The notes under the pieces: generated by a model
Database searches by the model: none
What the model was told of the DNA's origin: nothing
The model's input: the letters and a program-made list of their open reading frames with translations, nothing else
Source of the DNA: Myxococcales bacterium
GTDB lineage: Bacteria > Myxococcota > Myxococcia > Myxococcales > Myxococcaceae
Assembly: GCA_030681895.1 (NCBI GenBank)
Contig: JAUXRI010000177.1
Coordinates: 19,968 to 83,967 of the forward strand
Length of the DNA: 64,000 nt
Direction of reading: 5' to 3'
Position numbers and translations under genes: made by a program
Part shown: positions 41,563-49,376 of the stretch, piece by piece
Numbering within the stretch: the first letter of the stretch is position 1
Layout: every line of letters starts with the position of its first letter

Positions 41563-43920
41563 CTACGGACGCTGCATCAGCGCCGCGCCGGGCCCCAGCA
41601 CCCAGATGCCTGCGTCAGGGACGACCCGAAGGTCAGAGGCGAGGATCGGCAGCTGATCGATGACCCAGTTGAGACTGCCCATGCGGCGATACGCCCGCCC
41701 GTTTCCTGCGCCTGCGACGACGGCTGGCGAAACGCCGTGGGAGCAATCGAGCTTCACCGGAGCAGGAGAAGCCGCCAGATCGAGTTGCCAGCCAAGTCCA
41801 TCCCACCGCCAGACCCCGGCGCTCGTCGCCAACCAGGCCTCGTTCGGGTTCGAGACACACAGCGAGGTCGCGCCTCCGTCGACGGGAAGCGGGCGCGGCG
41901 AAAGACCGCTCACCGCGTCGCCAACCATCAAGCCCTCGGTGAAGAGCAGCCACGCATCAGAGCCGTTGGTCGCGATGTCGAGGCATTCGTTGAAGGTCGT
42001 CGGCACCTGCGTCCACGACAGGCCGGTGCGAGCGAAGATGCGGTCGGGCGGGCCGGCGAACCTGGGGCGCCCACAGACCCACGCGGTCTCGTCGCTGCTG
42101 AAGTTGGCCTTCGAGCCCGTCACGAAGCTGGGGACCGTCGAGAGCCCACCATCGGGGCGACTCTCCTGGACCTGCCCGATCACGGTGTCGATGGTGAGGA
42201 CTGCTCCCGCAGGGCTCACGGCGAGCTCGTCACCAGAGGCGAAACCCGAGATCGGGAAGTTCGAGAGCGTTGGCAACAGCACGCGCTGAAAGACCCTCCT
42301 GTGCAGGATGGGCGCCCCCCGCGCGAACACCGGGTCGCTCGAAAAGGAGTACTGCGGTGACGGAACCCGGAGGTGACTGAGCCACGCGTTCCCGTCCCAT
42401 GACTCGAAGGAGAATCGCGTCGCACGCAGGGCCGAGGAGCCCAGCAGATCGAAGCCGGTCGGCGTCACCGTGGTGCCCGTCGAGATCTCCTGCCAGCCCA
42501 GGCCCACGAGTCGCGCGATCCCGAAGGGGCCACCCGCGCTGGCGCCCGCCTGAACGATCTGATCATCGCCCGCCGCGCACGCCAACGACCCCGCATAGGC
42601 GAGCGCGAGCGGCGCGAGGCCTCCATCGAGCCGGACTCGATACGCGCTGACCTGCGACGCCGACAGACGCGAGTTCAACACCGCCGACGCCTCGGAACGA
42701 CCGCACAGCGTCACGAACCCGCCGTCAGGCTCGAACCGGAGGACCTCGGGAGGGACGGGAAACGCGGGGCCGACCTCTGCGACGCGGTAGGTCGTCGCGT
42801 TGATCTGACAGCCGTGAAGCGCCGTGCGGTTGCTCAACGGGACGAGCGACGCCCCGACGGGTGAAAAGGCCGTTGAGCAGAACGGAGAGACCATGGTGTT
42901 CCAACCACCATCGGACCCGGGCCACGCTGCAGCGAGCCCCGAGCTCGACACGCACCACACGGTGCCGTCGAGCCCGTGCGTGAGGACCTGACAGGGAAAG
43001 GGTGGCGTCCGGTCGGTTGCGGCCGAGCCCGAGATCGAGACCACCAGGCCTCCGTCGACGAGCTGCACGTACGCCTGATTGCCATTGGCCATCACCCGCG
43101 TGGCGGCGATGGGGCCAGGCGACGCGATCGGTGAAAACCCGCCATCGCGGAACAGCAGGACTTCGGTTCCGGCACGAACCACCCCTGTGAGCGGACCACC
43201 GAGCGAGACGTCGTCGATGCCCCCGAGCGGCCTCGGGTTCACCCAACACCAGCCGCTGCTCAGGCAGGTTGGAGGCGTGAGGCACGCACTCCAGAAGCGG
43301 TCGCACACGAGGCCGACCTGCGTGCAGTCGCGGCACATGACGTTCGCGCCACAGGTGACGTCCGTCTGGGGCACGCAGGTCGTCCCGGAGCAGCAGCCTG
43401 AGCCGCAGCTGCCACACCTCGTCCCTCCGTCGCTCGAGCCTCCGCCGAAGCCACCGTCGCCGAAGCCTCCATCACGGAAGCCTCCGCCGCCGAAACCTCC
43501 GCCGCCGAAACCTCCATCATCGAAGCTCCCGCCGCCGAAGCCTCCATCATCAAAGCCTCCACCAGCGAAGCTCCCGCCGGCGACGTTGCCTCCACCGCCT
43601 CCACCGCCGTCTCCACCGGCGACGTTGCCACCCGTGTTTCCCCCAGCCGTGTTTCCGCCACCCGCGTTTCCTCCACCCGCGTTTCCGCCGCCCGAGTTTC
43701 CGCCACCGGTGTTTCCGCCACCGACCGCGGTTCCGCCCGCCGAGCCACCAGCGCCCCCCATGCTCTGCGCCCTGCAGACGTTCGCGACGCACCGGAAGCC
43801 GGGCCCGCATTCGGCGTCGACCGAGCAACCGTACTCACGGGCATCGACTGGCAACGGTGAGGAGTCACACCGAGTGAGCCCGAGGATGAGCCCGGCCACC
43901 AGCAGGCCTCGAGTCCTCAC
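41563..43920 (-). CDS. Lipoprotein with long Gly-rich repeat and a C-terminal propeller-like domain
   Basis: The 785-residue protein begins MRTRGLLVAGLILGLTRCDSS (lipobox LTRC). A small Cys-rich segment (CSVDAECGPGFRCVANVC) leads into about 110 residues of Gly-rich repeats of GGN and GGF type, then a second Cys-rich block (CGSCGSGCCSGTTC; MCRDCTQVGLVCDRF). The last 540 residues are beta-rich with repeated Gly/Asp turns, likely a propeller. A surface protein or adhesin is probable; no enzyme motif seen. Its start overlaps the next upstream gene by ATGA. Confidence 0.78.
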   Translation of the reverse strand: MRTRGLLVAGLILGLTRCDSSPLPVDAREYGCSVDAECGPGFRCVANVCRAQSMGGAGGSAGGTAVGGGNTGGGNSGGGNAGGGNAGGGNTAGGNTGGNVAGGDGGGGGGGNVAGGSFAGGGFDDGGFGGGSFDDGGFGGGGFGGGGFRDGGFGDGGFGGGSSDGGTRCGSCGSGCCSGTTCVPQTDVTCGANVMCRDCTQVGLVCDRFWSACLTPPTCLSSGWCWVNPRPLGGIDDVSLGGPLTGVVRAGTEVLLFRDGGFSPIASPGPIAATRVMANGNQAYVQLVDGGLVVSISGSAATDRTPPFPCQVLTHGLDGTVWCVSSSGLAAAWPGSDGGWNTMVSPFCSTAFSPVGASLVPLSNRTALHGCQINATTYRVAEVGPAFPVPPEVLRFEPDGGFVTLCGRSEASAVLNSRLSASQVSAYRVRLDGGLAPLALAYAGSLACAAGDDQIVQAGASAGGPFGIARLVGLGWQEISTGTTVTPTGFDLLGSSALRATRFSFESWDGNAWLSHLRVPSPQYSFSSDPVFARGAPILHRRVFQRVLLPTLSNFPISGFASGDELAVSPAGAVLTIDTVIGQVQESRPDGGLSTVPSFVTGSKANFSSDETAWVCGRPRFAGPPDRIFARTGLSWTQVPTTFNECLDIATNGSDAWLLFTEGLMVGDAVSGLSPRPLPVDGGATSLCVSNPNEAWLATSAGVWRWDGLGWQLDLAASPAPVKLDCSHGVSPAVVAGAGNGRAYRRMGSLNWVIDQLPILASDLRVVPDAGIWVLGPGAALMQRP
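43425..43761 (-). repeat. Gly-rich coding minisatellite
   Basis: Degenerate repeats of CCGCC/ACCGCC-type triplets encode GGGN, GGGF and DGGF units inside the lipoprotein. The first part repeats GGGN(T/S/A), the second GGGF(D/G)(D/G). Slippage and length variation between strains would be expected. Confidence 0.8.
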
Positions 43921-44921
43921 GGCGCGCTCCCTTCCACGGGCGTCTCGGTGGTGTGGTTCCCGAACACGGCCACCAACCAGACCACCGCGGCTGACACCGC
44001 CATGACTCCGGCGGTGAGGAAGCCGGCGTTCGCGAGCATCGCCATCGTTCGAACGTTCTGGTCTGCAGCGAGCGCCGCCTCTCGGGTGTCGAAGGTCGTG
44101 GTGGCGAAGGCCTCGCGGCCTGAACGCGAGAGGATGCCCGTCGAGACGCCCACCGAGGCCGCGACGACGGAAGCGCCGAGCAGCACCCAGGCCGACGGCC
44201 GCAGATCGACCACCGAGCGGACCACCGTGCGGGGCGGCGCAGTCATCGATTCGGCTAGCGACGGTGGTGCTCCCGCGGAGGCAGGAGGCGCCGGGACGGC
44301 ACGTGGAGCGACGGGCGGCGCGGCGCTCGCGACCGTCATCGCGGAGCGCACCTGGAGCCGCTCGGTCAACTGCCAGTCGCGCTCACCGAGGGCGATCACC
44401 CCGGCCTGCACCAGCGAACCGCGCACGGGGACCTCGACCCGTGCCGACGCGTCGGTCACGACCACCCGCAGTTTTCCATCTTCGAGGATCGCCACGCGGA
44501 GCTTCTTCACCAGGGACGTGGGATCGGAGACGGAGAAGATCAGCACCCGGCTTTCCTGATCGCCCCGCGTCTCGATCAGACTCACCGAGAGGCCACCCCG
44601 ATCCTTCACCTGGGTCTTCGCCTCGAAATACGGCGTGCTGAACCTGGGGCCCGGCCTCCCCTTGAGCTTGAAGTCCGCGTCGACTCTCAGCGCGTTCGCG
44701 AAGGCCGCTTGCGCTTCATCTGGCACCCCAAGCGCGGCCGCGACCAGTCCCCTGGTTTCCCAGAAGAGGATCACACGCTCCCGGCTCAAATCGGTGAGCT
44801 GCGCTGCGGCCTTGAGCGACTGCGCTGCCTGGGCGTACTTCAGCTCCTTCGTCTGCTGCGCGGCCAGGTCGAGGGGATCGGCAACCGTCAGGAGGACGCC
44901 AAACAACGCAGCTGAGACCAT
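43917..44921 (-). CDS. TPR-like protein with two C-terminal membrane helices
   Basis: The 334-residue product has a signal-like N-terminus (MVSAALFGVLLTVADP), a helical TPR-like block (ELKYAQAAQSLKAAAQ; AAFANALRVDADFKL), a beta region, an Ala/Pro-rich linker and two membrane helices (AWVLLGASVVAASVGVSTG; GVMAVSAAVVWLVAVFG). It overlaps the Gly-rich lipoprotein start by four bases. Layout as in the PEGA-type proteins at 33614 and 38804. No enzyme motif. Confidence 0.7.
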   Translation of the reverse strand: MVSAALFGVLLTVADPLDLAAQQTKELKYAQAAQSLKAAAQLTDLSRERVILFWETRGLVAAALGVPDEAQAAFANALRVDADFKLKGRPGPRFSTPYFEAKTQVKDRGGLSVSLIETRGDQESRVLIFSVSDPTSLVKKLRVAILEDGKLRVVVTDASARVEVPVRGSLVQAGVIALGERDWQLTERLQVRSAMTVASAAPPVAPRAVPAPPASAGAPPSLAESMTAPPRTVVRSVVDLRPSAWVLLGASVVAASVGVSTGILSRSGREAFATTTFDTREAALAADQNVRTMAMLANAGFLTAGVMAVSAAVVWLVAVFGNHTTETPVEGSAP

Positions 44922-44979
44922 TCACACGCTCCGGTGTTTCCGTGCCGCCACTAGCGACTGCGCACTGTACACTTCGCCT
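44922..44979. promoter_or_regulatory. Divergent spacer between TPR-like gene and Ser/Thr kinase
   Basis: 58 bases between two divergently read starts; both promoters should overlap here. No clear core promoter motif. Confidence 0.4.
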
Positions 44980-46521
44980 GTGGCCGAGACGAATGACTCC
45001 GGTGCGGTGTGGGTGCCGGGTGCCGCGATTGGTCCGTACGGGTTGATCCGCGAGATCGCTCGCGGCGGCATGGGCGAGATCTGGCTCGCGCTCCACCGAG
45101 GACCCGCGTCGTTCGAACGTCTGGTGGTCATCAAGCGGGTGATCGGGAGCGCCGAGGACGACCCCCAGTTCGTGTCGCTCTTCCTCGACGAGGCTCGAAT
45201 CGTCTCACAGCTTCATCACCCGAACGTGGTGCAGGTCTTCGAGCTCGGGCAAGCCGGCAACTCGTATTACCTCGTGATGGAGTACCTGCCCGGCCAGTCG
45301 CTCGGGCGAGTCGTGCGCAGGCACCTCGAGCGCCGGGGGCCGCTGGCTCCGGACTTCGCAGCGAAGATCATCGCCGAGGCGGCCGCAGGGCTCGGCTACG
45401 CACACGCGCGAAAGGGCCTCGACGGCGTTGCGCTGCGCATCGTTCACCGAGACGTCTCGCCGCAGAACCTGCTGATCACCTACGACGGCTCGGTGAAGGT
45501 GCTCGACTTCGGCATCGCAGTGGCCTCGGGCAGACTCTCGCGCACGCAGGCTGGCATCGTTCGGGGTCGACTGGCGTACATGAGCCCTGAGCAGGCGCGC
45601 AGCGAAGAGGTGGACAGCTCGACCGACGTCTACGCGCTCGGCATCATTCTGTTCGAGCTGCTCGCGGGCGGGCGGCGCTATGGCGAAGCCGACGACCTCG
45701 AGATCATCAAGCGGCTGACGACGGGAGTCGGTCTCCCTCGCCTGGCAGACGTCGGCCGTTTCGACGTGAGGCTCACGCAGATCGTCGATCGCGCGTTGGC
45801 GTTCGATCGCCGCGACCGGTTCACCAATGGCCAGCAACTGCGCGAGGCCCTCGAGCAGTGGGTCACCACGCGAGGTCAGGTGGAGACGGTGAGAGACACG
45901 ATGGTGCGGCTCTTCGAGGACGAGATCAGCAAGACCTCGGAGCTCGATCGCGCGACCAACGTGACGCCGTCAGGAGCGATGGGAAAGTCGCTGCCCCTTC
46001 GGCCCGTGGCCCCGGCGCGCCCCTCGACACGGGGCATCGTCGTCATGGTGATCGCGGTCGCGCTCATGCTCGTCGCGACCGCCGGGCTGACCTACGGGCT
46101 GACGACGAGAGGCGAGGCACGTGCGACCACGACGCCGCCCCCGCCCCCAGCACCAGTTGCTGCGTCACCGACGCCACCAGTGCCCGCAGCGCTGGTCGTG
46201 CCAGCAGAGGCAGCCCCCATCGCTCCGGGAACGGCAGAGGCGCCCGCCGACGCAGGCAGTGGCGCACCGGCCGTCACGAACACCGCTCAGCGCGAGAACC
46301 TGCCCTCGCGCGCCGCCAGAGGAACGCTGACGCTGGACTCCGATCCGTGGACGAAGGTCTACCTGGGCAAGCGTGCCCTCGGAGAGACGCCGTTGGTCAG
46401 TCTGCCGCTGCCAGCGGGGAAGCACCGGCTTCGGCTCGTCAACGCCGCCGAGATGATCGACGCAGAGGTCGAGGTGGTGGTGCCGGCAGGGGGCTCCACG
46501 GTGAAGCGGCTCTCGTTCTGA
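44980..46521 (+). CDS. Ser/Thr protein kinase with C-terminal PEGA-like domain
   Basis: The 513-residue kinase starts at GTG (MAETNDSGAVWVPG); the longer upstream frame runs into the divergent gene. Catalytic motifs: IARGGMGEIWLAL, RLVVIKRV (Lys), IVHRDVSPQNLLITYD and VLDFGIAVASG. A single membrane helix (GIVVMVIAVALMLVATAGL) precedes a Pro/Ala-rich linker and a C-terminal PEGA-like module (GTLTLDSDPWTKVYLGKRAL). So the tail lies outside the cytoplasm. It may act on the FHA protein or the PEGA-type proteins (inference). Confidence 0.92.
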   Translation: MAETNDSGAVWVPGAAIGPYGLIREIARGGMGEIWLALHRGPASFERLVVIKRVIGSAEDDPQFVSLFLDEARIVSQLHHPNVVQVFELGQAGNSYYLVMEYLPGQSLGRVVRRHLERRGPLAPDFAAKIIAEAAAGLGYAHARKGLDGVALRIVHRDVSPQNLLITYDGSVKVLDFGIAVASGRLSRTQAGIVRGRLAYMSPEQARSEEVDSSTDVYALGIILFELLAGGRRYGEADDLEIIKRLTTGVGLPRLADVGRFDVRLTQIVDRALAFDRRDRFTNGQQLREALEQWVTTRGQVETVRDTMVRLFEDEISKTSELDRATNVTPSGAMGKSLPLRPVAPARPSTRGIVVMVIAVALMLVATAGLTYGLTTRGEARATTTPPPPPAPVAASPTPPVPAALVVPAEAAPIAPGTAEAPADAGSGAPAVTNTAQRENLPSRAARGTLTLDSDPWTKVYLGKRALGETPLVSLPLPAGKHRLRLVNAAEMIDAEVEVVVPAGGSTVKRLSF

Positions 46522-46672
46522 GGCGTTCGCCTCACGAAGCGTCACCGAGCTGGCGGAAACTGCTGCGCCGCCGTGCCGGGCTTTCGCGCATTCCGTGCGG
46601 GCCCCGCCGCCGTCTCTGGCGCAACCACGGTACGGCACGGCAGATGCTCTTCTGCCGGTCGGAGGTACCGTC

Positions 46673-47191
46673 ATGCAGACCAGACCGATCGCTTCACCGG
46701 GCGCCGTCGAGCGCACGGGGTGTTGCCCACCCTTCGATCCCACGAGCTGGGACGGCAAAGAAGTGCGCTGGGATCACAAGCTCTTCCTCAAAGATCACGT
46801 CGCCTCGTTCCTTCACGTGCCGCTCAACATGGGCACGCGCATCACGAAAGACGTCGCCCTCATCGAAGCGGCGCACGCCGGGCCCACGCAGCGGCTGATG
46901 CTCGCCGACGAGTCATCGCCGTGGGGCTCGGAGCTGTTCATCGAGGTCACCCGGCCCGTCCCCGGCGCCCAGATGGCGAGCCTCTCGGGCACGTTCCTCA
47001 CCCGCGTCTTCGAGGGCCCGTACAGCGAGATGGGCCGATGGGCCGAGCAGATGAAGGACACCGTGGAGGCGCAGGACCAAGAGCTCGAGAAGCTCTACTT
47101 CGGCTACGTGATGTGCCCGGCGTGCGCGAAGGCGTACGGGAAGAACCAGGTGGTGGCCTTCGCCAAGGTGAAGGACCCGATGGGCGCGTAG
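46673..47191 (+). CDS. Conserved hypothetical protein with CxxC motif
   Basis: The 172-residue protein is preceded by a perfect GGAGG seven bases before the ATG, which is why this start is chosen over an upstream in-frame codon. It has CCPPFDPTSWDGK near the N-terminus and VMCPACAKAYGKN near the C-terminus, so a metal site is possible. The body is alpha/beta. I have seen similar proteins called hydrolases but cannot support that from sequence. No neighbours suggest a role. Confidence 0.7.
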   Translation: MQTRPIASPGAVERTGCCPPFDPTSWDGKEVRWDHKLFLKDHVASFLHVPLNMGTRITKDVALIEAAHAGPTQRLMLADESSPWGSELFIEVTRPVPGAQMASLSGTFLTRVFEGPYSEMGRWAEQMKDTVEAQDQELEKLYFGYVMCPACAKAYGKNQVVAFAKVKDPMGA

Positions 47192-47195
47192 AGCC

Positions 47196-48455
47196 CTACG
47201 GAAGGCGCGGAGCCGTCACCAGCGCTCCGTCGCTCTGCCGCGTCGCGAAGATCCACCTCGAGGTGAGCCACTGCACCGTGAGCCCTGAAGGAACCTCGAC
47301 GATGTCGAGGGCGAGGCCACCGTCGAGCGCTGGCACCGGCACCCCGATGAGGCCCGTGTTCGCCGCCCGCCCGACGGACATCAACGGCACGAGATCCGGC
47401 ATCGTGAGGCCGACAGCCTGCCGCAGGCCACGCGCTGGCATCGAGGCACGGCCTCCGTCGAAGCGCTCGAGCGTCGAACCGGGCTCGAAAGAGAAACGCC
47501 AGAACCCCTCGGCACTCGTCAGCACGAAGACGTCGGTCACCTCCGAAGCAGGCAGCGTCAGCACGCCGTCGAGCGCGGCGATCGGAACACGATCGGTGCG
47601 GCCAGGCCGCGCCAGAAGCAGGGTCTCGTCGTCGAGAAATGCCAGCCCTTGAATCGATGGACTCTGCGGTTGGATCTGGGCCCAGCGCACGCCTCCGTCT
47701 TCGTCGAACACCGACACGCCGTCCGGCAGAGCGGTCACGACCCGCCCCGCTCTCGCGGCAACGGCGATCGGGTATCGGGAGGTGAATGGGTGACTGACGA
47801 CCAACCCCGCCTCACCGCCATCGAAACGCCAGGCGTCGAACGACGAGCTCGTGAAGAGCCAGAGCATCGAGGGAGACGCGGCGGCCGCGTTGGCGGGAAT
47901 CGACCTGTTCGCGAACTCGACCGATCTGTTCCTCACGCAGAGCGGCTCGGCGCCCGGGCCGTCCAGCAGCCCCTCGCAGCGCCGTCTCGGCATGTCAGTC
48001 CAGCTCCGCGGCGAAGTCTGAATCACCGGCAGCAGCTGCGAGAAGGTGCCAATCGACGGCTCCACCACGATGCGAAGTTGAGCGGCGCTCGTCAGGAACG
48101 GAACGAAAGACACCTTCACCGTTCGCACCGTCGGGTCGAAGCCGAGCACCTCGACCCGCGCGGGAATCGGCTCGCTGGCGTCATCGACCAGGGTGACCGA
48201 GATCGACTCGAGGCCGACGCGACCGCGCGCGCACTCGAGAAAGGCCGTCACCTGGAACTCGAGCTCGACCGGCCTGTCGGCGATCAGGACATCGACCTCG
48301 GTTGGGGACCTCGTCGTGAACACCCGAACGCAGCTCTGGAGCGAGAACGGCCTGACGATCTCGAACTGCGGGGCCGGCCGCTCGGCGCAGGACGTCGACA
48401 GCACCAGGAGAACCAGAAACCCGCGCACGAACCGAGCGTGGCGGGCCTGGAACAA
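47196..48455 (-). CDS. Lipoprotein of unknown function
   Basis: The 419-residue product has an N-terminal leader MFQARHARFVRGFLVLLVLSTSCAE with lipobox STSC. The mature part is beta-rich, with an Ig-like first third (VELEFQVTAFLECARGRVGLE) and later segments with Asp/Gly turns (SVFDEDGGVRW) suggestive of a propeller. No family recognised. Ends 4 bases after the convergent small protein's stop. Confidence 0.7.
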   Translation of the reverse strand: MFQARHARFVRGFLVLLVLSTSCAERPAPQFEIVRPFSLQSCVRVFTTRSPTEVDVLIADRPVELEFQVTAFLECARGRVGLESISVTLVDDASEPIPARVEVLGFDPTVRTVKVSFVPFLTSAAQLRIVVEPSIGTFSQLLPVIQTSPRSWTDMPRRRCEGLLDGPGAEPLCVRNRSVEFANRSIPANAAAASPSMLWLFTSSSFDAWRFDGGEAGLVVSHPFTSRYPIAVAARAGRVVTALPDGVSVFDEDGGVRWAQIQPQSPSIQGLAFLDDETLLLARPGRTDRVPIAALDGVLTLPASEVTDVFVLTSAEGFWRFSFEPGSTLERFDGGRASMPARGLRQAVGLTMPDLVPLMSVGRAANTGLIGVPVPALDGGLALDIVEVPSGLTVQWLTSRWIFATRQSDGALVTAPRLP

Positions 48456-48467
48456 CGGCGCAAGCGA

Positions 48468-49376
48468 CTACAGCTCGAAGCTGTGCGCGCTCCTGGCCTC
48501 GGGCTCGCCCACGGGCAGGGAATCGAAGCCAATGCGCACCTTGAGCCTGCAGCGCGCGTGGCTGTTGAAGCGGTCCATCGCCTCGGTTACGTCGAGCGCC
48601 AGCTTCGCGGCGGTGATCGACCGATCGGCCACGGCGTCGGGCAGGCCGATGGCCGCCAGGTACGCTTCACCCACGGCACCGGTGCGAACGAACGCTCCGG
48701 CATCGCCCGCGTCTTCGAAACGCTTCGAGATGGCGTCGAGCACGCCGGTCAGCACTCTGGCGCTGGTCCCTTCGGCGAAGCGGGTGAACTTCATCAGGTC
48801 TGCGAAGAGCACCATCACCTCGGCGTAGCTCTCGACCACCATGCCGGGAGCGGTCAGCGCCTCGGCGGGCGTGTCGAAGTGAACGGCGATGCTGTTCGGC
48901 ACGTCTTTCACCAGGCGCTCCGAGGCCATCTGCTCGGCGAGCACCTGCGAGTAGAGCTCCTTCGTCTTGCGGTGCAGGAGTCGCACCTCGAGCATGTTGT
49001 GAACGCGCGCGAGCACCTCTGCCAGATCGAACGGCTTGCTGATGAAGTCCCGGGCGCCAGCGTTCAGCGCGCGCACCTTGTGATCGGGGTGCGCCGTCAG
49101 GACGAGCACGGGAATGTAGCTGTCACGCTCGATCTGCTCGAGATTCTCCATCACCTGAAAGCCATCCATGCCCGGCATGTGCAGGTCGAGCAGGATGAGA
49201 TCGAAGGCGTTGACGAGGTGCAGCTCGCAGACCTTGCCCGAGTCGGTGGTCGATGAGACGTCGACGTAGCCAGCCCCCTTGAGGAGTTGCTCGAGCAGGG
49301 CGACGTTGGCCTCTTCGTCGTCGACGATCAGGATCTTGCCATTGAGAATGTCATTGGGGCGAATCATCGTCTTCAC
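48468..49376 (-). CDS. Response regulator with a truncated nucleotide-cyclase-like domain
   Basis: The 302-residue protein has a receiver domain (LIVDDEEANV, phospho-Asp in LILLDLHMPGMDGF, Lys in FISKPFD) and a class III cyclase homology domain. The latter starts VMVLFADLMKFTRFAEG, keeping the first metal Asp, but the usual GDAY is AVGEAYLAAIGLPD and the domain ends early after KVRIGFDSLPVGE, without the second half of the active site. So it is probably not an active cyclase. It starts at GTG overlapping the hybrid kinase stop (GTGA), hence coupled to it. Confidence 0.85.
   Translation of the reverse strand: MKTMIRPNDILNGKILIVDDEEANVALLEQLLKGAGYVDVSSTTDSGKVCELHLVNAFDLILLDLHMPGMDGFQVMENLEQIERDSYIPVLVLTAHPDHKVRALNAGARDFISKPFDLAEVLARVHNMLEVRLLHRKTKELYSQVLAEQMASERLVKDVPNSIAVHFDTPAEALTAPGMVVESYAEVMVLFADLMKFTRFAEGTSARVLTGVLDAISKRFEDAGDAGAFVRTGAVGEAYLAAIGLPDAVADRSITAAKLALDVTEAMDRFNSHARCRLKVRIGFDSLPVGEPEARSAHSFEL

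Noticed and set aside
43425..43761. Possible CRISPR array
   Set aside because: Repeats are short triplet-based units inside a coding frame, without spacers of fixed length.
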